Shown here one piece after another: positions 27,493-40,800 of a stretch of 64,000 nt of DNA. The notes below the pieces were generated by a model that worked only from the letters and a program-made list of their open reading frames with translations, ran no database searches and was not told the origin of the DNA. Location: contig NC_020174.2 of assembly GCF_000224145.3 (NCBI RefSeq), positions 5,542,071-5,606,070 of the forward strand. The letters are read 5' to 3'. The stretch is from Ciona intestinalis (Eukaryota; Chordata; Ascidiacea; Phlebobranchia; Cionidae). A program made the position numbers and the translations under genes. The number at the start of each line of letters is the position of its first letter. Within the stretch, counting starts at the first letter, position 1.

Positions 27493-30473
27493 CTTAGTTA
27501 CGTCACAATAATATTTGTGATGTCACGATATCTTCCAACGTCAGTCAAGCGTGTCGGTTGACGTCACCATTTCTTAGAACGGCTCGAATGTTGTTCTGCC
27601 TCGCAGCTCGTTGTAAATGCAGTCTGATTTGTACCCTACAAAGTTATACACATAACACTTATAACAAAACGCTTCATATCAGCCAGCAGTATTCTATATA
27701 CCTTTGCAAGCTGCCAACCGACGATACGGAAGGTAGTATAGGGCCCCGATATCGCCGTTGTACCTCACCATGCGACATCACAACATACTGTAGCTACAGT
27801 TTATACATTTGCTACATATAACGTGTAAATGTTGTGTCAGCACCCGTATATATGACGCTATGAATCAACGCACAATATGACTATTATAAATGTGTAACGT
27901 TTGTGTTTATGCTATGAGTTTAAGCAGCACTGGGACAATCGGTTGCATAATCTGCACTTGAAGTTATATCGAATTTTTTATAAGTACCGACCCACAGTGC
28001 AACAATAACCGTTAACGTATAGGCTCCTATAACTTTTGTATAGTCCTATGTTTGCATATAGCAATGGGCTGTTGACTTTACTGGCCCTTAATCATAGGGC
28101 CTTTAAAAAGTACGTGCCGATTTAATACTTGAACAAACTGACACTAGTCGCATGTGTTTGCTCATTCGATCTAACGTAAAGATAGGATAATAGTTGGCGG
28201 CTGTAAAAAAACTACACCTTGTGTACTGTGCTAAAATTATTCTTTTTTGGCTGTTATAGCGCTAACATTAATGACTCAGGTTCTTGACGGCTGTTATAGC
28301 GCTAACATTAATGACTCAGGTTTTTAGTTTTCCTAAAACTGGTGGTGAATATTTAGGTCGCTATTTTCACAACACATTTGCTGACGACTAGAATTCTTTC
28401 ACTGCAGCGAAGTATCATATAGTGTTGGGCTAATACTGTATACACAAAAGTAGCGTATCAAGTAACCAGTCATTACGTTGCATCTTACAATGGGTTTGTG
28501 GCTCCAATATAGTTACATAGGAACGAACCGATATAATCCGTTGTATAGATATGACATTGAACTAAGTGTCACACGAGGTTATTAATTCCGGTACTATGAA
28601 AACTAACTGACAGCAAATAGACTCAGAGTAATGTCCTATTGGCCTTGCCCGTCTTGTATAAACCTGGTAAGGTCAAAAGAGATCGATTATTTTTACCAAT
28701 GACCTCAGAGCTGTTGTCCTTGAACTACATATACATCGGTTTCTTATGTAATCCGTAGGGCAATGCGGTTTGGTAGGCGTGAACCGCGCATAAGCTATAC
28801 CAAACAAACTTAATAACTAAGTGATTATCATGCTGTTCCCTAATTACCATTAACAACCTACGTAACAGATAAATGTATAATAGTGGCCGATTTAGATGTA
28901 AACGCGTTATCCTCCATTTTTGCCCCTGCAAGCAACTTTGCGTGTATATAGGTAATTTAATATATTACTTACCCAAACACGATGTTCTTTTGCTGTTATA
29001 ACCTCCTGAAAGAATTTGTTGATTTAAGCTCAATATGTTCAACTATACTCGTATTTATTATCCAACTCTCGGTTGCACTAAATCCTATGCTTTAATGGCT
29101 AAAAATTAAATACAAAAACTGCCCAATTAGATTTACAAACTTTGTAAGCCTGCCGCGTCAATTTTACATGTTAATGTTACGGGAAGAGTTCTGCCTGAAA
29201 ATATCCATAAGGTTTCCTCAACGCTTTCACTTTATTGTCTCTACATTTGATACAACAGTATCAAATTAACGTTTTCAGCTGCTTACCCTTTCGTAAACTA
29301 ATTTACCACACACGGCTCTATCGTATTATGGTCTCGCGTCACATGTGTTTTGAGTAAGGCCTACAAATGGTAAGCGAATCCCTCAGAACGAAGCACGAGC
29401 AACCAATTCCAATTCTTGTCCGGGTTTAATCAGATTAAACGATTACGAGAAAGTAAATCTAGTTTTCTGTGCTGGCTGAGACACTCACGCGTCGTCCGAG
29501 AGCTTTTGTGGGCAAACAATAGCGATACCACAAAGGGAAAACGACATGGAATTCAGTCCGGCCGAGGTGTTTGTTTACATCCTGTCAGTTGTACCAGTGA
29601 TAGTAAAACAGATACTGAAAGAGAAGGGTTAGGGCTCGCGTGCCCAGGACAGCTTCGAGTGCTTGTTTTGGCAACTCTTACCAGCTTACACATCAAATCA
29701 ACAGCCGGGAAGGCACGACGGTTGTACTTACGCGGTAGCCACAAAAACACTGTTCAAATATAATTTATTACTCAAGCGAATATTATTTTTAGTTGTCATT
29801 TGTCACCATTAAGACCCCGCAAAATGTACCTACGAAATCACAGACCGCCGTTTTTTTTATATCTTGCCGGTATGTATAAATTAATATTTGTAAAATACTC
29901 TTGCCTTTTTAAGTAAATTTATTTATGAGTTTACCAAACAAATACTGGTATATTTACATCTTATAGTACGTTTCTGATTTGGAAAACAGCCTAATTATAA
30001 GCTTTTTTGTATTGGAAAATATGATAAGTGTTCTTAGTTTCGTATTTTAGATGTTTTAGTTCTTTTTTTAATTTTTAAAGTTTGCTGGCTATAGTGCGTT
30101 AGCGCCGTTAAGTGGTAAAACTGTCTTAAAATATTCGTTCACAAGGTGTCGCTAAAGAGTACAACAGTCACTATAGCAACAGAACGCACGCTACTGCATC
30201 GTATTTGTTTACGAGGAATTAACACAGAAGAATGGTGCGAGGCCTTTTATTTAATGTTATAATAACACAGGATTCATAAAGCTGCAGATGACAGTGATGC
30301 CATGTTTATAAACAAAGGCCAGCAAGAGTCGTATAATCTACAGAGCGTACAACATGCAAGGTAGTCATTACAAAGGTATCGAAAGATTATTTGGTTAAGT
30401 TCCAATAAATATCCTAAATCCACTCAATGTTTTGTTCTATTTTTTATGCAGACGGTGTCAAAACTTTTGTATT
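27493..30473. other. Divergent intergenic region, coiled-coil gene / LRRIQ3
   Basis: About 3 kb separates two divergent start codons. I found no exon with supporting splice sites. The longest open frame (29416-29763, plus) has no recognisable domain. CRE-like sites (ttacgtcac near 27496, gatgtcac near 27520) lie just upstream of the coiled-coil gene start. A 40-bp tandem duplication is at 28249-28328. A pyrimidine tract and AG at 30437-30451 precede the LRRIQ3 start. Confidence 0.45.
28249..28328. repeat. 40-bp tandem duplication
   Basis: The unit starting ggctgttatagcgctaacat begins at 28249 and again at 28289, with ~33 identical bases ending ...atgactcaggtt in each. It includes an AGCGCT palindrome and an AP-1-like TGACTCA. 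Near-identity means the duplication is recent. Confidence 0.8.
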
Positions 30474-33400
30474 ATGAATTCTGAAAAGATAGAACAAGTT
30501 CTTTTTAGAGATCAAATTATTTCAAGCGCTATTGCCCCTAAAGGTTCAGACGCAGCTACTAATATTAGAGGAACTGCTTTACCTTCTAGGAAAGCAAAGA
30601 AAGTCGTCCCGTCCAAGTTTGAAAGCAGACTTGCAGATGCTGCTTTACGACAAGCAGCAGAAGGGGGATACCTTATATCACCTTCGAGGTCATTTCTCTT
30701 GGAAAGGTTAGTTATATTATATGGATGGTGATTGAATGAATGAATGTACTTTTTTATTCTTGCTTAATGGGGAAACGACAGTACTTATACTGGTCTTCTG
30801 TTTCTTACACCCCGTGCTGCTTATGAGCCACCATGTATGTAATTTCGTGGGTTCCAATTCCTCAACTTTAAAGTCTTATTATGTTGCTTCATAATATTTG
30901 TGCAGATGCCAAACAGCGAAAACTCCAAATCAATCTTTACGAGATATTGAATACATTCATTTGTCTCACTTTCATATCCGAACCCTTGGTCATATCCAGT
31001 CATGCCGACATTTGAGGGTCTGTATATTGAACAACAACTACCTTACAAGGTTCAATGCTTTGGAAAATTGTCCACATTTGGTTCGTCTTGATCTTCATAG
31101 CAACCAGGTATAATTTTCCAAACTCCTGCTCACTATCTAATCTTGTCTCATGGTATCACTAGACGTCTTTTTACAATCTTCAACCTATCACACTCTTTAC
31201 AGCTGTAGCTAATTAGCTAAAGGATTTAAATTAATGGTTAGTTTTTCATCAGGTACAACCGCTCTTTTTTACACTTAGACGTTTTTTACACTGTGATCAA
31301 AGAAATTAGGTAAAGTCATTTATTCTTTAGTCTTCAATTTAGGCCATATTGTAGGTCATAACTTATAAAAAGAAATACATTTGCAATGAATATTTCTACC
31401 TAAATAATTGTCAAGGCTAAGATTTATTTTAATCTGTGTATATTGTTCACAGAGTATTTATATTTACCCACAGATTACAAAACTACCTGATGAAGGATTT
31501 TGGAGAGAAATGAAAAGTTTGCAAATATTAAACCTGCATGATAATGGTATTGGGAAGCTGGATGATATACAATCACTATGTGTGTGTGTTAACCTTGTTG
31601 CATTGACATTGTACGACACGCCACTCAGTCTAAAAACAAACTACAGGTTAATAATAATATATTAAATAACATATTACTTTTAGCATTCACTGCTAGTGAC
31701 TCTAAATTGTTAGAAAGTTTATGGTAGACTGTAGACACGACCATATTCAGATCTTTTGAATTAAAAAAACTTTGGGAGTTCATGTTAAAATAGGGTAGAA
31801 AACAGCCATAATCGAAATGACGAAATTAAAGTATTACAAGTTATGTGTATATTTAGATAGTTATTCTGAAGTAAAACATTCAACGCTAAATTAGTTGCCA
31901 AAAATAGTTATACAAATATAGTAATTTATCATTCACATATCTAACTTATGCAACTTTTTATTTCATACTTGCATGGCCAAAAAACAACAGTTGTCAATCA
32001 CAGGTGTTTTGTTTCATACATCTCTTTCCAGCTTTTTACCAAGTATTTTGCTTTGTGGGTTATTATGATTACGTCATTTGTGCAGGCATCACACAGTGAA
32101 CAGCATTTGGTCATTGAAGGCGCTTGACCATCATGTGATAGGAGATGATGAGATCATAGAAGATGCTTTGTTCTCCAAACGTTTCATGACCATGAACCCC
32201 AGACTTTGGGTCGACTTATGCCCCAAGCAAACTGAGGTAGTTTAAACGTTTAAATGTAAATTAGTATATAATGGACAGTTGTAGTATACAATAAAAAAAA
32301 CAAAAAACATTATCACCCACAAAGCAAAATACTTCAAATGCTGGCACCTGGTGTATGAAATAGAACACACGTGGTACAAAGACTTTCGTTCCGATCATGC
32401 GAGGATATAGCAAGTTACATTTATTATCTATATATAAGAGGTATTGCAGAATAATTGTTGCACTAGAACTGTATTTTTAATGCATGACAGCCCAGACATG
32501 GTATAACTTTAATCTCAAGAGTTTTTGTTTGTAAACTAATACCATCTCTATTAATGTTAGAAGTTTATGATGTTAAAACTGACCAGAAAATCCGTGTTTA
32601 GTTTGATGCACCTAAATCTGTATATTTTCCACAGCCATTAGACGAAAGAACCATTGAATCTGAAATGAAAGTTGTCAAAAAAATTCTGTTTGATGTCAAT
32701 AGGATATTGGTCCATGGTTCCCCTGTTGTTGTAATTCAACGCTGGGTTCGAGGCCACATCTGCAGGAAAGCACTCAACATAAGCTATGATCAAGTCCAGT
32801 AAGTGACCTAATATACTTGTGAATTTATGTGCTGTTATTTAAAAATTCTATATGTGATTAAACACGGTTTTCTGATCATTTTTAATGTAAACATGACAGC
32901 CAATATGCATAATATGATTTTTATCTCAAACATTTTGGTTTAAAAGTTAAAACCATCTTCAGTGATGTAGAAAGTGTTATAACAAGGGTGTTTTTGTTCA
33001 CAGAGAACGCCTTCGAAAACTTAATTTTGTGGTGCAGGAGACACCTAGTGGTAGCCAGGTGGATGAAGTAAATCTTGATTACGACACTTATCTCAAGGCG
33101 GGTTCATCTTCAAGAAACTATTGTTTACTTTAGTTGTTGTTACTTCTGCCATCAGGCATAACATAAAATGTCTTTTGTCAGGTTTGGTATATAGGATGTT
33201 AAGTTTATTTCAACAGTTTGTTTGTTATTTGCCAGGACTTATTCGGAAAGTGGGACAATAAGGCTGTCCTGGCCTAAACCATAGGAACCATGGTGTGCCA
33301 CCTTGTGAGAATTTACCCACATAAAATATAACTTTAGCAAAATAATGATTGTTTTTAATTCACAGAACCGAAGACCAGGTTCAAAGACCCCAAGTGCAGC

Positions 33401-36400
33401 CACCACTTTAAGGAATGAAACTCCTATGACTAAACAACAAAACAAAGAAAATCAGGTGTGATATTTCCACCACCTTATACACAATACTGTTTATAATACC
33501 TGTCTTGTTAAACAGGATGAAAAAGATGATTTTTCCCTAAAACTGTTGCCTTCTTCACTGCATATCAACCTAAACAAACTTGAACAAAATGCTATGCGTT
33601 CTTTCGGTGAGTGCAATACATATGCCAAGTTCAGGTTTAAGTATTTATATATTATGAGCAAAATCTAATATAGTTGTTGCTAAAAGATTTGTTTTGGGGG
33701 CAAATAGACAAAAACAGGTTTAAATCAGTAAAACAAGGGAAAAACATTATTATGTAATTTCTCCATTTGCTCAATATTCATTGTTTGGTGTGGTAGGTTT
33801 AATTACAATGTTTAAACGCAACAATTAAACATTGTAAGGTATTGGTTTGCCCTTGTGTTAAGTTACGTTGTATTATTCATCAATATTATCAACTATACCT
33901 GATTATATTTCAATATTCTATTCAGACAACACAGGGGAGGATAATGTTACAATACACATCCATAAAGAAAGTATATTGCCAACAAAGTCGCTCTTTTCAA
34001 AACCATTGACGGTAACTTTTGTTGAAAATGAAGAGAAAGGTTAGCGTTACATTTTTGGTGATTAAAACATTACGTTTTTAAATTTAAAATCAATGATATT
34101 ACATTAAATAATCTTTAATATTTCATTGAACACACACAGGCTGCTATTGTATACAACACATTTCCCAAATTAACTTATGCTTAAATAATAAATAAGTGGG
34201 AAAATGTCTGCTTTGTTTTCTCCTTGTCTGTCAAAATTCATTACTTTGTCTTTTTGGTAATAAGTATAACACATTTAAAGGGAACATATTTTTTGTTTTT
34301 ACTTCTTTATCAGAAGCCACTGAAAAACCCGCCAAGCAACTCGCTGCCCCTGTTTCCACGCCAACGAGTGCTCCATATAAAGTTGGGAGGCGTGACACAG
34401 TTACGGTCCAACAGATGTTGGGACCATCCTCCAACCTTGTTCACCCTATGTTGAAGGAAACGCACCCCACACTTGGTACTCTAGTGGAAAACAGGGACAT
34501 GAGGTGAATGTGAATAAATGAATGTAACATACTTTATCCTTGCGTGGTCGGAAAACAACAGTCAGTATAACACTGGTGTTTATGCACTTGTGCCAGCTTA
34601 CGAGTTACCATGTATGTAGACACACGAGTATGGACCCTGATGTTACAAACCATGAATGGAGGGTTCATGATAAAGCATTCAAAGTGGCCGGCGGAAAACC
34701 TGTGTATTCAGAGGTATGGTGGATTTGTGGCAGAACTTTAACTTGAGAACAGTGTTTAAGGCTGGTGGCTACTAACATTGTAGGCATAAGTGGCCCTGGG
34801 TAGTAATACAGTTAAGGTAGTTGCACTAACTCAGAAAAAATAGAAAATATCCAACAAAAGTGAATCACCCACAAAGTTGTATATATGTGATAACTTGTAA
34901 AATAACACTATAAAGACTGCTAAAGAGCAATATTGCCCTTTTATTGAATTATATTACCACTGTATCTTTCCAGCTTGAACCAACTCAGGATCACTTAATG
35001 ATGAACAGAGAAGCAGGTAGAGATGTGAGGGAAGCTGTAGATTATTGGCATGAACAAGAATTCACCAAACCCACTGTTAAAGTCAAGAAACCAAAACCTG
35101 TACAAAGGGTAGGCTAGATTCAATTTAAATAAGAGACTGACTATGACATTTAGGTGGAATATATATCTCTCATACAACAATTAGTTGGACTTGATTTTTG
35201 TCTGTTACATTCCCTGGCAGAGATTCTTATTATATTTTACTAAACAAGAATTGTTTAACTCTATGAGCTCCAGACTAGGTTAGACTCCTAAATTTATTAC
35301 ATTTTAAATGTGGCTGTACACAGTATCTGGCGTGCAAACTCGCTTGCAAACCCATGTCCAATTCCGCATGCGGCAGCGAAATCCGGACAAATTAGACAAA
35401 ACGGACGAATTTTGAATACTGTGTACAGCCACCTTAAGAGTAGGTTAAATTGAATTATTTGTATATTTGTAAATATGCATCTTAACAGAATGGGTTGTTG
35501 TATGCTCAATAAACCATTTCTTTTTACACATTTCCTGTTTTGTTTACAGTTGGTTGATCATGTGAGTCTCGCCACTTTAGCTGCAGTGTCGAACGCATAC
35601 AGAGATCGTGACAAGAGCGACCATCTTGCGTTAAAAGTTGAACGTGTTATGCGGGTACAACAGGAAAAAATGCAAGCCCGAAATATAGTAGCAGCATTCA
35701 AAGTAATACACATTTGTGTTAAAAAACAACAAAATTAGACTTTTAAACTGTTTTTGCAGGAAGAAAAAAGAAGCAATGCCTTACATCAACGCCAAACTGA
35801 TAGGATAAAAATTGCGGAAGGTTTGCAACAGAATGACCTTCACAAACAATCGTACATAGAATATGTATGTGACAGTAATGTGGTTTTTGTACCATTTACC
35901 ATGGTTTGCTATATTTATGTTTTAGGCACAAGAACGAAAGGAGAGAGCTCTGCAGAGACACCGTGCAGTTCATTCGCAACTCATGTTTGCTTCTGACTTT
36001 GGAAACCAACACACGTCTGTTAGTAATGCATTGATCAGACATGATAGACAGGCTGCTGTTGAAGATACTAAAGTAGAAAAGACAGATATTGTAAATGGAG
36101 TGAAGGTAAAGGAAGCTAAATATTATATTCATGTTTGGTGAACTGAGGTGCCAGCAAATCTCGAGTACTTTTGGTACTTTGACATTCAAGTTTAATAAGT
36201 AAAAAAAATTAATAAAAAAGCAATTGGTTCCACATTATACTTTTGATGATTGTCTAATAAAATCTTTAAAAAGATTCACTTTATAAATTCAACTTAATAT
36301 TAATAATAACTTAATTTCTATCTTCCATTACGTTAGCGAAGGTTTAGAAATATTTTAAACGAAAAGCCAGGATGTGTAACTTGTTTTGTTTTGCCAGCTC

Positions 36401-36976
36401 CAACTGACAGAGCAAGCAGAGTTAGTGAGACGTTACATGGAGCATAAACAACTGATGAGACAAATGGCAGGAGCACAAGATAAATCAAAGTTTGACGCAC
36501 AAGCTTTACAAGAAGCCAATGACCGTATATTGGCAGCAAGACAAAGGGTGGCGGGCATCAAAGCAAGGAAAGCTGCCGTGCAAGTAAGATTTTTTTCATA
36601 AACTGTCAAACTCTGAAAATGACTTGATTTATTTTATTTAGTATAAAATAATTGCTGGTAGGATATTAATCTTTTCATGGAATCTTAACAGGCATATCAG
36701 CATAGTCTTCCTACTACTTCGAACCCAGGAACATGGCCATTAATTCTCTCCCATAATCTTGATGTTAATCCTTCATCTGTACAAGATTCTCTACCAGAAA
36801 TAAAAGACATGAAACGAGGCCCCATGCCAACCCCAAGGACAGCTGTTGAAACTGACCGCAACAACTCGCATGCGGATGAAAATAACATAGAATTTCCACC
36901 AGTTGCTCATTTCAACAGTAATCACTTGGTGCCACAAAATTCAAGTTTGCATCAAGAACTTAGCCTACAAAGCTAG
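30474..36976 (+). CDS. LRRIQ3: LRRIQ3, leucine-rich repeat and IQ motif protein, ~866 aa
   Basis: Seventeen exons: 30474-30706, 30906-31107, 31474-31646, 32086-32236, 32635-32798, 33004-33058, 33366-33455, 33516-33606, 33926-34039, 34314-34503, 34620-34713, 34974-35108, 35550-35702, 35760-35864, 35926-36105, 36398-36583, 36692-36976 (2601 nt). The donor of exon 6 is ambiguous: 33058 or 33067, both in phase. Leucine-rich repeats fill exons 2-3 (LRVCILNNNYLT, LVRLDLHSNQITKLP, LQILNLHDNGIGKL), followed by the LRR cap block VNSIWSLKALDHHVIGDDEI and one IQ motif (VVVIQRWVRGHICRKAL). The order and wording match vertebrate LRRIQ3. The C-terminal half is a long charged helix. The IQ motif predicts calmodulin binding; the family is mostly testis- or cilium-associated, so that role is inferred. 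An AG at 30451 could serve a 5' UTR or spliced-leader junction. Confidence 0.88.
30760..30845 (-). repeat. R100 dispersed repeat copy, reverse orientation
   Basis: 'acagtacttatactggtcttctgtttcttacaccccgtgctgcttatgagccaccatgtatgtaattt' is the reverse complement of the ~100 bp unit. It lies in LRRIQ3 intron 1. Confidence 0.5.
32318..32415 (+). repeat. R100 dispersed repeat copy
   Basis: 'cacccacaaagcaaaatacttcaaatgctggcacctggtgtatgaaatagaacacacgtggt' followed by 'gatcatgcgaggatatagcaag' is one of the better-preserved copies. It lies in LRRIQ3 intron 4. Confidence 0.6.
34515..34619 (-). repeat. R100 dispersed repeat copy supplying a splice acceptor
   Basis: This reverse-oriented copy runs from 'tgaatgtaacatactttatccttgcgtggtcgg' through 'cactggtgtttatgcacttgtgccagcttacgagttaccatgtatgtag'. 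The final AG (34618-34619) is the acceptor of LRRIQ3 exon 11. The parallel copy near 30845 has 'ccatgtatgtaattt' at the same place, so a single change to AG would create the site. Confidence 0.5.
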
Positions 36977-37891
36977 AGTTCAGTCTTAGATCGAATTGCT
37001 TTGTTGATTGCACTTATTTTTTTGGTCTTACTTTTGCTTGGTTGTGTTATAAGTTACCACTGCTATTTAGTAACTGATGCTTGCCGAAAATACACTGTAT
37101 ACTTTGTTTGAAGATGTGGTAAGGCACGTTTATTTAAAATGAAGTTAAATACATTTAAACAACAATGAGAAATAAAGAACTGAGAAATGAATCTATAGAG
37201 TTATAATCTAAAACTAAAAAGAACTCTAAAATCTTTTGTGTCCAGCAACAAAAATTGCAGATTTGCAAGAAAGAATCAAACAAAGAAAAACAGTAAAATA
37301 CACATGGAATGTACTGTAAAACACACAGCTTACACACACTGTACAGAAGAGTGGTACGTTGCAATAAATTCAAACACAAGAAATATGCTGACACTAAAGG
37401 CAGTGCTGCACAATAAAAAGCCAATTCAATCTGGCATCACTGGAACCCCATACACCCACAGTGGCAGGGATTCTTTTTTATCAAATTTTTAGCCACAAAT
37501 GTGACATTCATATTTACAGCCAATATCAGTATGATAGTTTTCCATATGAATATGAAGGTTATTTTCCTATTAAAACCCCTCCTACTATATATATTGGTGC
37601 AGCAGAATCTTATTTTAATACAGGCTTCTACACGCGTCATACTTTGAAATGTTTTCTGTACAGTTACCTGAAGTTGTTATCTAGACTTGGAGGATTTTCA
37701 GATTTCCTGGAAACAAGTTTGGTTAGCAAGCATTGGATATCAATATAGAGTAATACTGACACTAATAAAAAAACAGCTAATTTTTTCCAAGATCAGTATA
37801 ACTATACTGATTTAATGTGACCATATAACAATACCTATATTGCGAAAATGGGCTAACTCTAAAGAAAATCACAGATCCATGGTGTGTCACC
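36977..37891. other. Convergent 3' region, LRRIQ3 / BTB zinc finger gene
   Basis: The two stop codons face each other 0.9 kb apart. An AATAAA at 37171-37176 is a good plus-strand polyadenylation signal, 195 nt after the LRRIQ3 stop. On the minus strand an AATAAA (TTTATT at 37129-37134) would make the two 3' UTRs overlap if used. The short open frames here lack domains. Confidence 0.5.
37171..37176 (+). terminator. Polyadenylation signal of LRRIQ3
   Basis: AATAAA in 'gagaaataaagaac', 195 nt downstream of the LRRIQ3 stop codon, is the first canonical hexamer on this strand. Use is inferred from position. Confidence 0.5.
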
Positions 37892-40800
37892 TTAGTTTCC
37901 CACCAACAAAGAATAACAATACCTTTGAGTTGCTGTTTTCGCTCGCTTTGCTGCAACGGTTGCTGAATGCTCGTTTAATTTTGATTCACTTGCTTCAGAT
38001 AATGCGGCAGCAGACATCCCATGCTGTGATGACGCGTGTCTTCGTAAGTTGTGCAAATTACGGAAAGCTTTCCCGCACACAGGGCAGTCAAACCCTCCTT
38101 CAATGTATCGCATGTCACTCATGGTTTCACCACCGGTTCTCCTCTGAAAGAAACAACCCATGTCAAAATACATTCTTCAACCACACTATGGGGATTAATA
38201 GACTGCTAATGTAATATCTTTAATATTGTTAGTACAAACACCTTCAGAAATTAAAAACAAACGCCTTTAGACATAGAGGTCTTGGGATGGGTTGAGAACT
38301 GTGTTGTGGACAGAGTTTGAAAATAATTGAATGAACAACATACATAGTCAACCTGGGTGTTGGGGTAATAGACCAAATCACAGGTTCCCGGCAAGAATTT
38401 TACTCACATAGAATATAAACAGTATAAGTAATATAACTTACCGCAGCAGTGTGGATAAGAACATGACACTTGAGATTCCATCTTCTATCAAAACCTCTTT
38501 CACATAAAGGACAGTTGTATTTACCATTGGGTCCTCTCATTATATCGTTCACAGCAATTGGCGTAATATCTAAATTTTAACACATATCAAATACAACAGA
38601 AGCCAGAAATCATTTTTTCCTTGTCCAATTGCTATTATAGGTTCAATTGAAAAGTAAACAGAAACAGAAGCTAGTTAGCCATATTTTTGGGACAATGGGC
38701 CAAATCTGCTTAAATTCTAGATCCAAGCAGCTTACCCATATAAAATTTCAACCATTCTCACTAACCTGAAGTATCCATGATTGTGGTTTTCCGCTTTGTT
38801 TTCTGTGGAGGTTGCACTGGTTGAGGTTCCTTGTAATATGGAGTGTTCTGTAACATTTTACAATCATTTAATATTTTATGATTCTATTTGAACTGGAGAC
38901 CGATGAAGCAATTTTGGCAAAATATTAATCTTTTACAGAATACAATTCAAGGGACTTGATTTATGTTGGTCATGTAATTTATTCCACTTGAGACTTGATT
39001 AAGATGATTTTTATGTTCGTTTATATTTTTACTCTCCCACAAGAAACCATTGGAAAACAAACAGCTTTCTTACCTCTCTGTCACTGAAGGTACCATCTTG
39101 TTGGTGCAAGATTTGCATGTGATTTTGCAGCTGCTCTACAACCTGGTGATTACAACTAACTAATAAACAAAGAACTTTTGTTTTATCTAACTGGAATTAA
39201 ACCATATCAAAAATAAACTAACCTTAAATTCCAGTCCACATATATGACAGATGAGTTCTGAATTATGAAGCTTCTTGTGTTTAAATAGATTTGTTTGAAA
39301 CTTGAAATGCAAACCACAAATTTCGCATCTGGAAATATAAAATCCATAAATATAAACTATGGTTGAGCAAACAGCACTTGCTTATCGTTGCATGTAACTT
39401 TGTGTGTTATTAGTTTATTCTCGTATGACTGAGAAATTTGAAATCACATTATTAACTCTTGGCACTGGGTTGGAGCAATGACATTTAAGTGTCTTACCCC
39501 CACACCCACAAAGCCAGCCCCAGCAAGCATTAAAATCAGTAACATTTTTATGGTAATGGGTGCTTTCTAACTGTTGTGGCACACTGACAGGACACATAGA
39601 AACGAAATACTCCAATACTGTTTTTAGTGATACCATTATCGGGCATAATATAATACCCAACAACAGATCTATTGTCATAACAACTAACATAGGTTTTATA
39701 TTGGTATGTTTAGACTTAATTACCTATACATAGAGGCTTCAGCATGGCTTTGCATGTGAGACTGTAGATCCAAGGGGTTGAGAAGAACTGCTCCACACAC
39801 ACTACAAGTTGAAGCAGCTTCAGATCCTATACAGAAAGTTAACGGCTGGATTACTACTTGGCTAAGCTAAGAAATCAATCCCCATGCAATGATGTATTAT
39901 TAAGTGGGATCCGAATTATAAATGTGACATTAAATATTGATATTTGAATTATAGCATGGTAATTAATTTAAGGTAATCAGTTTATCACAGACAATAGGTT
40001 ACAAACCAATTACTATTTCTAAAAGCATGGTTGTTTAAAAACTGAAATGGTCGTTTGTCATTTTAAAAAGCTGGAATTAAAAAAAAAAAATTAAAGAATA
40101 TCACCTTCCGTGTGATTATTTTCAACTTTCACTTTAATTTGTTCAACACTGCCATCTGCAGGAATCAAATTTCCAGAAGGTGGGGGTAAAGTGTTGGTGT
40201 GGTTTCCTGAGGATTCTGGTAAAAAATAACAAAATGAAAAGATTTAAAAATAAGGTAATTTGGTGTCTGTCATTTTTCGACAATGAAATCAAAACCCAAA
40301 TGAGAAAAAAGGTACGAAAAAAATGGAATAAAAAGGAAAAAAGATAAAACCTTAGCACACCTGGGACTTCTCCATTGATATTGTCCATCACCTCAACTTC
40401 TGCAGCAACAGGTGCGTGCAAATATTCCCCATCATCCTTGCTACTCCTACTGGACCTATTTAAATTATAATTCCACCTAATTAGATGCATGCACAACAAG
40501 GTGAAAATCATTACCCAACATACAATGGGGGGCTTTTAGGTAATAAGCAACTGGCTTATCCAGCTTTAAAAAACATGGAAAATAAATTTTAAAATTGATT
40601 AGTGAAGCCAGTGAAGGTAAATACAAAACCACATAAATATTATAAAAACTTTTGGTATAACTTACCATAGCCAATACTTAATCCAAAGAGACACTATGTA
40701 TTGGTAACTGAACCATGAGAATTACATTTAAAAATTAACCATAATTTTTACTAACCTAGACATACTGTTTGTTCTTCTGTATTCAGCAATATCTTTATTA

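Noticed and set aside
29416-29763. 115-codon plus-strand frame and its antisense partner
   Set aside because: No recognisable domain, no supporting splice structure, and both strands open over the same stretch, as expected by chance.
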